A stretch of DNA of 64,000 nucleotides from Acetilactobacillus jinshanensis_A (GTDB lineage: Bacteria > Bacillota > Bacilli > Lactobacillales > Lactobacillaceae), in contig CP171343.1 of NCBI GenBank assembly GCA_043289735.1, positions 930,001 through 994,000 on the forward strand, read 5' to 3'. Both the position numbers and the translations under genes were made by a program. Position 1 is the first letter of the stretch, and every line of letters begins with the position of its first letter. This document shows, piece by piece, positions 1-9,182 of the stretch. The notes beneath the pieces are model-generated. The model was not told the origin of the DNA. It searched no databases and saw nothing but the letters and a program-made list of their open reading frames with translations.

Positions 1-2091
1 CTTTTCGGTCACGAACGGCATTACCGGCTGTAAGAGACGTAAAGTCTGATCTAAGACGTAGGCCAAGACGTTCTGGGTATTCTTCTTAGCCTGAGCGTCG
101 TCGCCGGTCAAGATGGCTTTACTCATTTCAATGTACCAGTCACAGAAGTCATCCCAGATGAAGTCGTAAATGCAGTGACCAGCTTCACCAAAGTTGAATT
201 TCTTATACTGATCAGTAATGTGGTTAACCACGTAATTCAAGCGGCTTAAGATCCAGCGATCAGCTAAGTTCATCTGATCACGAGGCGGCAAGACCGGCTT
301 CTTCATGTCGCCTAAGTTCATGATGACGTAACGGCTAGCGTTCCAGATCTTGTTAACGAAGTTCCAGGACGAAGCCATCTTCTTGTAACTAAACTTAATG
401 TCCTGGCCTTCGGTAGTTCCGTTCGACAGGAACCAGCGTAAGGCATCGGCACCGTATTTCTTGATAACGTCCATCGGGTCAATCCCGTTGCCTAGCGACT
501 TACTCATCTTGACACCGTGAGCATCACGAATTAAGCCGTGCAGTAAGACGTGCTTAAACGGTCGCTTGCCGGTGAAGTGAAGACTCTGAAAAATCATCCG
601 GGAAACCCAGAAGAAGATAATGTCATAACCGGTAACCAACGTATTAGTCGGGAAGTAACGCTTATAATCAGAAGTCTTGGTATCAGGCCAGCCCATGGTT
701 ACGAATGGCCATAAAGCACTAGAGAACCACGTATCTAAAACGTCTGGATCCTGCTTCCAGTTTTCAGCATCTTTCGGTGCATGTTCACCGACGTAAACCT
801 TGCCGGTCTTTTTGTTATACCAAGCCGGAATTCGGTGGCCCCACCATAACTGACGAGAAATACACCAGTCATGAATATTATTCATCCACTGCATAAAGGT
901 ATGTTCGAAACGTTTCGGTACGAAATCAACCCGGTTACTAGTCTTCTGATTCTCCATAGCTCTTTTAGCTAACGGCTTCATCCGAACGAACCACTGGGTC
1001 GACAAACGGGATTCAATCTGAACGCCGGTTCGAGATGAATGGCCAACGGCATGAACGATCGGCTTGATCTTAATAATCTTATTTTCTTTCTTTAAATCGT
1101 TAACCATCGCTTTACGAGCCTGGAAACGAGTCATACCTTCGTATTTACCAGCGTTAGCGTTCATGGTTGCGTCTTCGTTCATGGTGTTAATCTGAGCTAA
1201 ATGATGACGTTTACCAACCTGAAAATCATTCGGATCATGAGCTGGCGTAATTTTAACCATTCCGGTCCCAAACTTAGGATCAGCATGCTGATCGGCAACG
1301 ATCGGAATCTTACGACCAACTAACGGAACCACAACGTATTTGCCAACGATGTTCTGATAACGCTTATCATGCGGATTAACGGCAACCGCCGTATCACCGA
1401 ACATGGTTTCCGGACGGGTCGTGGCAATTTCAATATAATTATGGCCATGGAATTTCGTATCGTCAGCAAATGGATACTTAACGTGGTAGAAGGCACCTTT
1501 ATCATTGTGGTAAGTAACTTCAATATCTGATAAAGCGGTCCGAGCTAACGGATCCCAGTTGATAATGTACTTACCACGGTAGATCAGGCCTTCTTTATAT
1601 AATTGAACAAAGACCTTTCGAACGGCTTTCTTAAAGCCGTCATCTAAGGTAAAACGTTCACGGCTATAATCTAGAGACAGGCCTAATTTAGCCCACTGCT
1701 TTTTAATGGTAGCAGCGTAATGATCTTTCCATTTCCAGATCAAATTGATTTCTTTCTTACGGCCGATATCGTACCGGGAAATTCCCTTTTTACGCATCTT
1801 AGCTTCGACCTTAGCCTGCGTAGCAATTCCGGCATGATCCATTCCCGGAACCCACAAGGTATCGTAGCCCTGCATCCGTTTCTGACGGATCATCATATCC
1901 TGCAGGGTCGTGTCCCAGGCGTGGCCTAAATGAAGCTTACCGGTAACGTTCGGCGGCGGTAAAACGATTGAATACGGCTTGGCTTTCGGATTACCACTCG
2001 GCTTAAAGATTCCCTCTTTAAGCCATTTCTTATACATTCCGGCTTCAACCTGATTAGGGTTGAATTTCGTTGACATCTTAACGTTTTTCAT
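1..2091 (-). CDS. valS: Valine--tRNA ligase (ValS), 3' end outside window
   Basis: Charges tRNA-Val with valine in the cytoplasm. The open frame runs from an ATG at 2091 to the window edge, giving 697 residues; the C-terminal anticodon-binding end and coiled coil lie outside. Visible class I motifs are PPPNVTGKLHLGH (about residues 45-57, HIGH signature) and KMSKS (about 528-532). The CP1 editing domain lies between, with GTGMVKITPAHDPND marking a conserved editing segment. An SD-like AGGTGA sits about 8 bases before the ATG. The gene is preceded by a T-box leader whose specifier reads GTA (Val), which independently supports the assignment. The frame is intact over the whole visible length. 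Confidence 0.98.
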   Translation of the reverse strand, partial: MKNVKMSTKFNPNQVEAGMYKKWLKEGIFKPSGNPKAKPYSIVLPPPNVTGKLHLGHAWDTTLQDMMIRQKRMQGYDTLWVPGMDHAGIATQAKVEAKMRKKGISRYDIGRKKEINLIWKWKDHYAATIKKQWAKLGLSLDYSRERFTLDDGFKKAVRKVFVQLYKEGLIYRGKYIINWDPLARTALSDIEVTYHNDKGAFYHVKYPFADDTKFHGHNYIEIATTRPETMFGDTAVAVNPHDKRYQNIVGKYVVVPLVGRKIPIVADQHADPKFGTGMVKITPAHDPNDFQVGKRHHLAQINTMNEDATMNANAGKYEGMTRFQARKAMVNDLKKENKIIKIKPIVHAVGHSSRTGVQIESRLSTQWFVRMKPLAKRAMENQKTSNRVDFVPKRFEHTFMQWMNNIHDWCISRQLWWGHRIPAWYNKKTGKVYVGEHAPKDAENWKQDPDVLDTWFSSALWPFVTMGWPDTKTSDYKRYFPTNTLVTGYDIIFFWVSRMIFQSLHFTGKRPFKHVLLHGLIRDAHGVKMSKSLGNGIDPMDVIKKYGADALRWFLSNGTTEGQDIKFSYKKMASSWNFVNKIWNASRYVIMNLGDMKKPVLPPRDQMNLADRWILSRLNYVVNHITDQYKKFNFGEAGHCIYDFIWDDFCDWYIEMSKAILTGDDAQAKKNTQNVLAYVLDQTLRLLQPVMPFVTEK

Positions 2092-2134
2092 ATGAATTTC
2101 ACCTCATAATGTTTAAATCAATAATTAATGATAC

Positions 2135-2380
2135 CAAATAAAAAAGCACTTCGTCCTATCTATTAATAGGACGAAGTGCTTCCGCGGTACCACCTATTTT
2201 AGATTATTTATCATAATCTCACTTAATTTCGTTTAACGATCGTTGACCGGACGGACCTACTAATTTCAGCCCATCTACTCACAAGCTACGTTCACTTTAT
2301 CAAATTAAGGACTTCTCACTAGCGCCCTTTCCCTGTCTTAAATTTAATCAAGCCTACTGACTTGCTCTTAGTATTTATAA
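2135..2380 (-). promoter_or_regulatory. T-box riboswitch leader controlling valS (Val specifier GUA)
   Basis: On the minus strand the leader opens with a Stem I starting near 2368 (GCAAG pairing with CTTG near 2281-2285). The triplet GTA at 2289-2287 lies just before the 3' side of that stem, preceded by GAAC, the expected specifier context; GTA is a valine codon. The conserved T-box core AGGTGGTACCGCGG occupies about 2183-2196 and is followed directly by a terminator hairpin. By family knowledge, uncharged tRNA-Val would bind the specifier and the T-box bulge and allow read-through into valS. The specifier assignment is by eye, not from a folded model. Confidence 0.93.
2145..2180 (-). terminator. 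T-box regulated intrinsic terminator before valS
   Basis: A perfect 15-bp inverted repeat (2145-2159 with 2166-2180, loop 2160-2165) is followed on the minus strand by a run of T. It overlaps the 3' part of the T-box element, as expected for the mutually exclusive terminator and antiterminator. Confidence 0.93.
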
Positions 2381-2418
2381 ATTAATAATAATCAAAATCA
2401 ATAATACCGTCAAATCTC

Positions 2419-3645
2419 TTAGAGTAACTGCGAAAAGACTTTCTTCTGAGGATCTAAAAAGTCATCATCGGAATAAATCTTAGTAACTTTAGCACCAGCT
2501 AAAGCTTGCTTTATTAAGCCTTTAACGTCAATTAATTTTTCGTATTCACGGGACTTTTCAAGATTCGGTTTCGTCTTCGGTGACGGTGGCGTAAAAATCG
2601 TGCAGCAATCTTCATACGGCAAAATGGATAGCTTATAAGTGCCCAATTTCTTAGCGATCGCAATGATTTGATTCTTATCCATCGAAAGTAACGGCCGAAG
2701 AACCGGTAATCGGGTTACATCGTTAATCGCCACCATACTTTCTAAAGTTTGGGAAGCAACCTGACCCAACGACTCACCATTAAAAATTCCGCTTTCGTGA
2801 CGCCGAATCGTAATCGCGGCACTTAATCGGTACATCATCCGACGCTGAATCGTCATCAAATAGCCTTCAGGTACCTTTTCTTTAATTTCTTCCTGAATCT
2901 TAGTAAACGGAACCTGAATAAAATTAATGTGACCACAGTATTTAGCTAACTTAGCGGTTAATTCCTTAGCTTTATTCAAAGCTTGCTTACTAGTGTACGG
3001 CGGGCTGTAGAAATGAACCATATCAACCCTAACGCCCCGCTTCATAGCTAAGTACGTAGCAACGGGTGAATCAATCCCTCCGGAAAGCATCAAAGTAGCT
3101 CGGCCACCGGTACCGACTGGTAATCCACCGGCTCCGGGAATCTTTTTGGTCATTAGAAAGATTCCGTTATTTCTAACTTCACAACGAACGGTGATTTCAG
3201 GATTTCTCATTTTAGCTTTAATCTTTGGAAAATGCTTAATAACCGTACTGCCTAAAGCATCATTAACCCCGTAAGTATCTAACGGAAATTTTTTATCTTG
3301 GCGGCGAGTATTAATCTTAAAAGTGGTTCCGTCACCGTGATATAATTCTTTAACCATTTCTACGGCAACCTTTTTAGCAGTGTCCAGATCTTTGTCATTA
3401 TCAACCCGAACGACGGGCGAGAAGTTTTCAATACCGAAAACACCCTTTAAATGATTCATAACTTTCTTTGGATCGTCACCGTTTAAGCGAACGTGAAGAC
3501 GATCCCATTGAGCACTAACGTCAACTTTCTTAAAACTATGCAAAGCATGTTTAACGTTTTTACCTAATTGACGAATAAAATCTTTTCGATTTTTATGTTT
3601 AGTGGATAACTCTCCGTACCGCACCATGATTTCAGTATATTGCAT
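2419..3645 (-). CDS. thiI: tRNA 4-thiouridine synthase ThiI
   Basis: Transfers sulfur to U8 of tRNA and can supply sulfur for the thiamine thiazole. The 408-residue product has the usual Bacilli layout: an N-terminal ferredoxin-like and THUMP region (about 1-170), then the PP-loop ATP pyrophosphatase domain with SGGIDSPVA at about 188-196. There is no C-terminal rhodanese domain, as is common in Firmicutes, where a dedicated cysteine desulfurase donates sulfur. That partner lies 16 bp upstream on the same strand and is probably cotranscribed. Translation starts at ATG 3645 after an AAAGGA-type SD. No break is seen. Confidence 0.96.
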   Translation of the reverse strand: MQYTEIMVRYGELSTKHKNRKDFIRQLGKNVKHALHSFKKVDVSAQWDRLHVRLNGDDPKKVMNHLKGVFGIENFSPVVRVDNDKDLDTAKKVAVEMVKELYHGDGTTFKINTRRQDKKFPLDTYGVNDALGSTVIKHFPKIKAKMRNPEITVRCEVRNNGIFLMTKKIPGAGGLPVGTGGRATLMLSGGIDSPVATYLAMKRGVRVDMVHFYSPPYTSKQALNKAKELTAKLAKYCGHINFIQVPFTKIQEEIKEKVPEGYLMTIQRRMMYRLSAAITIRRHESGIFNGESLGQVASQTLESMVAINDVTRLPVLRPLLSMDKNQIIAIAKKLGTYKLSILPYEDCCTIFTPPSPKTKPNLEKSREYEKLIDVKGLIKQALAGAKVTKIYSDDDFLDPQKKVFSQLL

Positions 3646-3661
3646 CGACTAAATCCTTTCT

Positions 3662-4810
3662 TTAATCGCTCAATTTACTAAATTGGGAATATAATTTATC
3701 AAAGACCCGATTAAATCGCTGAGCTTCGGCAACCGTATTCTGATCACTTAACGAAATCCGAATGGCACCCCGCGAAACGGGTTCCGGAACCTTCATAGCA
3801 CTTAACGTATGGGACGGCGCTCCGTTCTGTGAAGAACAAGCACTAGTGGTCGAGATGTAAATTCCGTACTTTTCAAAAGCGTGAACTACCGTTTCACCAC
3901 GGACGCCCATAATTGCAAAGCATAGAATATGCGGCGCAAACGTATCATCATTCTTAGAAAAGATATGAACTTTCGGAAACTTTTTAACGTGATTATAGAT
4001 AACACTTTTTACATGTCGCTGATGAGCGATCTTTTGCGGCTCATTCTGCATATCTAAACGCAGAGCTTTGGCCATCGCAGCGATCCCCGGTAAATTTTCA
4101 GTTCCGCTGCGCATCCCAAATTCTTGACCGCCACCATCAATCAGCGGTGCAAAACGACGGCCTTCACGAGCATAAATAAATCCGGTTCCTCGCGGAGCAT
4201 GAAATTTGTGACCGGAAACGGCCGCAAAATCGGTTCGACCGTTAAAGATTTGCTTTTCAAGGCCTTTACCAACGGCTTGAACTGCATCAACGTGGAAATT
4301 AATCTTCGGATAATGCTTTAATAACTGGGCAATTTGTTTAATCGGTTCAATCGTACCGATTTCATTATTAATCGCCATGACGGAAACTAAAATCGTGGTG
4401 GGCCGAATGGCGTTCTTTAAATCGGTAACCGAAATTCGACCGTATTTATCAACCGGTAAATACGTAACGTCAAAGCCTAATTTTTCTAAGGTATGCATCG
4501 AATTATATACCGCAGCATGTTCAACCGAAGTGGTGATAATATGATTACCAAACTTACGCTTAGCAAGAGCGGTCCCTTTAATCGCCCAATTATCACCTTC
4601 ACTACCGCCACTGGTAAACAGAATTTCATTGGGCTTAACGTGCAGTAATTTAGCAATCTGATCACGAGACTGGCTCAATAAATTATGGGCTTCAGCCCCA
4701 AAATTATGCAAACTGGACGGATTGCCCCAAATCTTATCACTAACGATGTTATACGTTTTAACAGCTTCAGGGTTTATTTTGGTGGTGGCACTGTTATCAA
4801 AATAAATCAT
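3662..4810 (-). CDS. Cysteine desulfurase (NifS/IscS family), ThiI partner
   Basis: A PLP enzyme that removes sulfur from cysteine as a protein persulfide. In this gene order it probably feeds ThiI for tRNA 4-thiouridine. The 382-residue protein shows the class V aminotransferase fold: TSVEHAAVY near residue 95, HVDAVQAVGK near 173, the PLP lysine in SGHKFHAPRGTG (Lys202), and the catalytic cysteine in SACSSQNG (Cys325). Its start overlaps the 3' end of ezrA by 14 bp, and thiI follows 16 bp downstream. That matches the ezrA-nifS-thiI order of many lactobacilli. Such genes are also called nifZ or iscS2, so the symbol is left open. Confidence 0.95.
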   Translation of the reverse strand: MIYFDNSATTKINPEAVKTYNIVSDKIWGNPSSLHNFGAEAHNLLSQSRDQIAKLLHVKPNEILFTSGGSEGDNWAIKGTALAKRKFGNHIITTSVEHAAVYNSMHTLEKLGFDVTYLPVDKYGRISVTDLKNAIRPTTILVSVMAINNEIGTIEPIKQIAQLLKHYPKINFHVDAVQAVGKGLEKQIFNGRTDFAAVSGHKFHAPRGTGFIYAREGRRFAPLIDGGGQEFGMRSGTENLPGIAAMAKALRLDMQNEPQKIAHQRHVKSVIYNHVKKFPKVHIFSKNDDTFAPHILCFAIMGVRGETVVHAFEKYGIYISTTSACSSQNGAPSHTLSAMKVPEPVSRGAIRISLSDQNTVAEAQRFNRVFDKLYSQFSKLSD

Positions 4811-6513
4811 TTAACGACTCCTTACTTATGTAATAATCGTCTTTAATTCGTTTAGAAGCACCGGGTTCAACTTTATCGATCGCGTCTGAAATAACGCTTA
4901 AACTTTCGTGATAATTATAATCACTAGCAAATAAAGCCTGGGCCTTTTTACTAGCAGAAGCAACGTTGGCATAAGAATTACGGTAACGATTTGAATATTG
5001 CATCATCTGTTCTGATAAAGCGGCATCGTTAATTAAATCAGTCGTCTTTTCACGTAATTTACTCATGTCAGTCCGAATGGTGACTAAACGTTTATTAATA
5101 TCATCCATACTAATTTTAACTTGATTGATCTTATCAGATAAATGCTTCATTTCGTTAAAGACTAAATTGTAGTAATCAATGTAACTCTTTGGCAAGCCAG
5201 GTAAATTTAAACGACTAACTTTTCGATCAATATCGTGTAAGGTCAAGCCAAATTTACTGATACTGTTTCGAGCACTGGCCTCTTCTCGGTTTAAATCGTA
5301 AACCGAATCATTAATCTTTCGCTGGCGGCTTTCAATTTCGCCCAATTGCTTTTCAGCATCCTTTTGATGGTGCAAAGCATCGGAATAAATCACTTTATTA
5401 CTAGCCATGGCATCCATATCCTTATGATGAACCGCATCGATATGAGCTAACTGATGGCTTAATTTCTGGGTCGTCTGAATCTCACCGTGGTTCAAATCAT
5501 AATTCTGAGATAGACGACGAAGTTCTGACATCAAAACGTAATTCTGCTTTTGCGCATGGGCAATATATTCAGTAACCACGTCAACATCGTTATTAACTTG
5601 ACGTTTAGCTTTAATTTCACGAGCCATCGCGTCATAAAGTTGATTGATCATGGTTTCGATCTGATGACAGTTACCTTTAACCTGATTAATATCAAGCACC
5701 TTAAGAACGTTAATGGTCTTCTTAATCTTTGATTGAACGTATTTAACGGCGCCCTTTAGATCCTGTTCAGGAAACTGGTAGCCAGAATTAAACATATAGG
5801 TTAGGCCGTGTTTAATTTCAGAAATTTGTTTAGGATAAATAGTTGCCAAATCTTTATATAATTTAGGAACCGTCTTCATATATGTATTAAGGTACTAGTT
5901 TTAGAAGACAGCTTTTTCAAGATTCTTCAGCTGAATCATGATCCCCATTCTTAGTTAATTCTGCAAAGCGATTATAAAGTTTTCTTAAATTGTATAAGTA
6001 ATCCTGAATCTTATTTACACTAGGCCCATAAATATAATTTTTGGTTAATAAGCTCTTATGAATTTTCCGAATTTTATCATTATAGCTAATTAAGGCTTTG
6101 TGGTGACCTTGGGTTAATTTTAATAGTTTCTTTAAATCAACTTTGATATCTTTAATTGACGTTGCGATCTCTTTAACCACTTGATTAGCATGCAAATATT
6201 CCTGGCGAGTCTTCAAAAAATTTAGGCTCCGTGAGTCACGTTCAATATCCTGAATTAAACGATCGACCACGTCGAAAGATTTATCATGAATCTTATGATA
6301 ACGACTTTCATCCCTCTTAAATCGCTTTAGGGATTTTCCGGATAATTTAAGACGGCCGGCTTTTTCTAATGCTTTTCGCAGCGATTCACCATGTACGTCC
6401 TTATTTTTCTTTTCGATCAAACGGACCCTTTGCAGCAACAAATGCTGATATATGACCACGGCCAAATAAGCCGCACCGACAATTATAATAATGGCTATTA
6501 AAATGCCTAGCAT
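4797..6513 (-). pseudogene. ezrA: ezrA, septation ring regulator, broken by two frameshifts
   Basis: EzrA is a membrane-anchored spectrin-like coiled-coil protein that restrains FtsZ ring assembly. The first frame (6513-5917, 198 aa) carries the N-terminal TM helix (about residues 3-22) and coiled coil. The second (5879-4797, 360 aa) carries the rest of the coiled coil. Restoring one base near 5918 and one near 5881 joins them through ESLKKLSSKTSTLIH and MKTVPKLY, giving about 572 residues, the usual family length. Both apparent changes are 1-nt deletions about 37 bp apart. The result is either an inactivated gene, two short polypeptides, or a local sequence error. ezrA is divergent from rpsD, as in other Bacilli. 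Confidence 0.9.
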
Positions 6514-6657
6514 AATTTTTATCCCATCCTTGATTAATATTTTAAATCATTAAAATATCAATTTTTAAAGTCAACTTAAATTATATCATAAACAATTTGA
6601 TGTTGGCCGATAAATCAGGAGATTTAAGATAAATTAATTCATTTGAAGGAAACCATT

Positions 6658-6686
6658 TTGACAATCAATCTAAATAAAGATAGTAT
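6658..6686 (+). promoter_or_regulatory. Predicted promoter of rpsD
   Basis: TTGACA at 6658-6663, a 17-bp spacer and TAGTAT at 6681-6686 form a sigma-A type promoter in the ezrA/rpsD divergent gap. It lies about 175 bp before the rpsD start, leaving a long leader. Confidence 0.75.
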
Positions 6687-6689
6687 TAT

Positions 6690-6861
6690 AAATGTGTAAA
6701 ATAATGCAGCAATGTACGGTAAGCTCGTCAACATATTGATACGCTTGAAGTTTGATTAGTAACCCTCCGGCTGCTGAGGTGAACGTTCAGATCAATATGC
6801 ACGAATACTAAGTACATAACTAAGTTATTTTACTCCAAATTTTTAATTGGAGGTATTTTTA
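6690..6861 (+). ncRNA. Long structured leader of rpsD (candidate S4 autoregulatory leader)
   Basis: Between the predicted promoter and the rpsD ATG there is about 170 nt with no ORF. It contains paired-looking segments, for example TGATACG, CTCCGGCTG and GATCAATATGCACG blocks. In Bacillus subtilis rpsD is autoregulated by S4 through its leader, so this region is the natural place for such control. I have not derived a structure and cannot show that it matches a known model. A strong SD (TTGGAGG, 6847-6853) sits 8 bases before the ATG. Confidence 0.5.
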
Positions 6862-7470
6862 ATGAGATACACAGGTCCTAGTTGGAGAGTTTCCCGTCGT
6901 TTGGGAATTTCCTTATCAGGTACTGGTAAAGAATTATCTCGTCGACCATACGCACCAGGAGATCATGGTAATGGCCGTCGTCAAAAGTTATCTGAATACG
7001 GTTTACAGTTACGTGAAAAGCAAAAGTTACGTTACATGTACGGCTTAACTGAACGTCAGTTCTCTAACTTATTCATTAAAGCTGGAAGAGTTCAGACCGG
7101 TCGTCATGGTGATAACTTCATGATCTTACTTGAACGCCGTTTAGACAACATGGTTTATCGGTTAGGCTTAGCCACTACTCGTCGTCAAGCTCGTCAGTTA
7201 GTTAATCACGGTCACATTACCGTTGATAACCAGCGAGTTGACATTCCTTCTTACGAAGTTAAAGTTGGTCAAGTAATTGGCGTTCGTAAGAAGTCTCAAA
7301 ACATGAAAGCCATTAAAGACGCCGTTAAAGCCGTCGTTGGCCGTCCTCCTTACGTATCATTCGATGCTAAGAAATTAGAAGGTAAACTAACTCGTTTACC
7401 ACAGCCTGACGAACTTAACTCCAACATTAACACGGCATTAATCGTTGAATACTACAACAAGTTACTCTAA
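6862..7470 (+). CDS. rpsD: 30S ribosomal protein S4
   Basis: S4 binds 16S rRNA early in small-subunit assembly and is often an autoregulator. The product is 202 residues, normal for Bacilli. It begins MRYTGPSWRVSRRLG, has the N-terminal S4 region, and then the S4 RNA-binding domain (about 90-155) with RRLDNMVYRLG and ARQLVNHGHI. An in-frame TTG lies 15 bp upstream at 6847 but is part of the GGAGG SD, so ATG 6862 is the start. The gene is single, with its own leader and terminator. Confidence 0.98.
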   Translation: MRYTGPSWRVSRRLGISLSGTGKELSRRPYAPGDHGNGRRQKLSEYGLQLREKQKLRYMYGLTERQFSNLFIKAGRVQTGRHGDNFMILLERRLDNMVYRLGLATTRRQARQLVNHGHITVDNQRVDIPSYEVKVGQVIGVRKKSQNMKAIKDAVKAVVGRPPYVSFDAKKLEGKLTRLPQPDELNSNINTALIVEYYNKLL

Positions 7471-7502
7471 TTAATGTTATTAATGGATTTAATAAAATTA
7501 TT

Positions 7503-7533
7503 AAGTGCTTCGTTTTCACGGAGCACTTTTTTT
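7503..7533 (+). terminator. Intrinsic terminator after rpsD
   Basis: A hairpin of AAGTGCT (7503-7509) with AGCACTT (7522-7528), extended by imperfect pairs around the loop, is followed by a T run about 32 bp after the rpsD stop. Confidence 0.85.
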
Positions 7534-7562
7534 ATTACTAAATTTAAAAAGGAGGCTAACTT

Positions 7563-8264
7563 ATGAGTGAATCATCAACAAATTCCGTTAACAGTCGACT
7601 AGATCAGTCGGTCAACGGAACTCCTAAACTTAATCCGGATGAACAGCGTAAATATTTAGGAACTTTCCGGGAACGGGTTTCTCTTGGAATTAAAATTGGT
7701 GATTTGAAATCCCATCAAGCCTTTATCGGTTTTCAAAAAGAATTAAAGAGCCATCCTAAATACGTTTTAATTATTAACGGCAATCTATCACCGAATTTAA
7801 CCACGCCTTATTTGACTTACGCTAGTCAGCATAACGTTCAATTCAATATGAAGACCGATTCGTTCTATCGAACCAGTCCTAATGACTATGGCCTTATTTA
7901 TGCATCTCATCAAAACGCAATCAATCAATACCCCATCAACGTCATGAATAAATATCCAGTAAAACGAATTAAAAAAATTATTTTAACGGGAAGATATATT
8001 ACGTTAGCAATTAACATCTTAATGATCATTTTCACCCTTTTATTACTAGGAATTGGGGCCTTTCTATTTAGACATCGCCATAAGACCTTCCTTATTTTTA
8101 AAACGGTCGTTAGAAATTTTGGAATTACTTTTATTATCGTAGGGATCATTTCATTAATCACCCTCTTTACCCAAAACACGATTTATATCTGTGTTGCGTT
8201 AATTATCGGTTGCGTTGCGGTCACTGCTTTTTACCTTTGCATGAGCAAGTTTATTCCTAAATGA
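7563..8264 (+). CDS. YueI-like (DUF1694) domain protein with a C-terminal three-helix membrane extension
   Basis: Function is unknown. Residues about 10-135 match the DUF1694/YueI pattern, with GTPKLNPDEQRKYLGTFRERV near the start, a NG turn after a hydrophobic strand (VLIINGNL), and a GLIYASHQNAI segment before the domain end. Typical YueI proteins are soluble and about 130-150 residues. Here the frame continues for about 95 residues with three hydrophobic helices (about 145-175, 185-205, 208-228) separated by a basic linker. The start ATG 7563 has a GGAGG SD. I see no sign that the extension is a frameshift artefact, but I do not recognise it. Confidence 0.75.
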   Translation: MSESSTNSVNSRLDQSVNGTPKLNPDEQRKYLGTFRERVSLGIKIGDLKSHQAFIGFQKELKSHPKYVLIINGNLSPNLTTPYLTYASQHNVQFNMKTDSFYRTSPNDYGLIYASHQNAINQYPINVMNKYPVKRIKKIILTGRYITLAINILMIIFTLLLLGIGAFLFRHRHKTFLIFKTVVRNFGITFIIVGIISLITLFTQNTIYICVALIIGCVAVTAFYLCMSKFIPK

Positions 8265-8270
8265 AAGGGT

Positions 8271-8284
8271 TGTAAGCGCTTAAT
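8271..8284. promoter_or_regulatory. Candidate CcpA site (cre) upstream of uspA
   Basis: TGTAAGCGCTTAAT matches 12 of 14 positions of the cre consensus TGWAANCGNTNWCA; only the final CA differs. It lies 54 bp before the uspA start, close to a TATAAT at 8296-8301. hprK in this window supplies the HPr kinase arm of CcpA control. Confidence 0.6.
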
Positions 8285-8337
8285 TATTTGAATATTATAA
8301 TAATGAGGATAAAATAACCCTTAGTAAGGTGATAAAC

Positions 8338-8769
8338 ATGACAGAAAATTACCAACAAATCTTAGTTCCAATTGACGGTTCCAAAAACGCTAAATTGGCT
8401 TTCAAACGTGCTTTAAGTGTAGCTAAAAATAATCACGCTCATCTACATTTAGTCAACGTCATCGATACCCGTACTTTTGACAACATCAGCAGTATCGACG
8501 AATCCACCATTGATAAATTAACCAGTAAGACCAAAAAAACGTTAGACCAATATCAAGCTTCTGCCCAAAAGCAGGGTTTAAACGATTATTCCATTGAATT
8601 TGGTTCGCCAAAGACCATTATTTCCCACCAAATGACCAAACGCTGGCACATTGATTTGATCATCATGGGTGCGAACGGTTTAACCACGGTCGAAAGGGTC
8701 CTGATCGGTTCCGTTGCCGCATATGTATCACACGCGGCCCCTTGTGATACGTTACTAGTCCGAAAATAA
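8338..8769 (+). CDS. Universal stress protein, UspA family
   Basis: A cytoplasmic single-domain UspA protein of 143 residues with the alpha/beta nucleotide-binding fold. The opening strand is ILVPIDGSKNAKLAF. Near the C-terminus, GANGLTTVERVLIGS fits the ATP-binding pattern G2xG9xG(S/T). The true start is ATG 8338; an in-frame GTG at 8329 lies inside the AAGGTGAT SD. A cre-like site precedes it, so expression may respond to carbon supply through CcpA. The family role is stress survival; the specific ligand is unknown. Confidence 0.93.
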   Translation: MTENYQQILVPIDGSKNAKLAFKRALSVAKNNHAHLHLVNVIDTRTFDNISSIDESTIDKLTSKTKKTLDQYQASAQKQGLNDYSIEFGSPKTIISHQMTKRWHIDLIIMGANGLTTVERVLIGSVAAYVSHAAPCDTLLVRK

Positions 8770-8777
8770 TTTAATTT

Positions 8778-9127
8778 TCAATTAAACTCATGGTCGCTTA
8801 AATGATCATTAATCACGCCCACGGCTTGTAAATACGAATACAGAGTCTTCGGGCCCACCCTTTTAAAATGATAATACCGGAATTTTATCAAAAAAGGTTC
8901 AATAAATTCTGAATAATCAAAGGATTATTTAATAATTGGCTTAAATCACTTGTTGAATACTTAGCAACTTTTTGATAGTTAAAACCATCAAAAGCTCGAT
9001 AAAGATCATGCCGTTTTTTCAAAATTAGTTCCCACTGCAATCCCGCTTGAAAAATTTCTAACGATAAGCACGCAAACAATTGTTGCTCATCATATTGCGG
9101 AACGCCCCACTCCTGATCATGATATTG
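8778..9127 (-). pseudogene. tag: tag, 3-methyladenine DNA glycosylase I, decayed remnant
   Basis: Three family blocks survive on the minus strand: YHDQEWGVPQYDE just upstream of the readable ORF, FQAGLQWELILKKR with FDGFNYQKVA in the middle (63 aa, 9079-8888), and VGPKTLYSYLQAVGVINDH near 8790-8850. The N-terminal zinc-binding start (about 20 residues) is gone and a TAA precedes the first block. About 60 residues between NPLIIQN and the last block are missing. The deletions exclude a simple sequencing error, so this is a genuine loss of alkylation repair at this locus. Confidence 0.88.
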
Positions 9128-9182
9128 TTAATCATCTCTTTTACTTATAACGTCTTTTTATTTGTAAATTTTTAAATTAATT

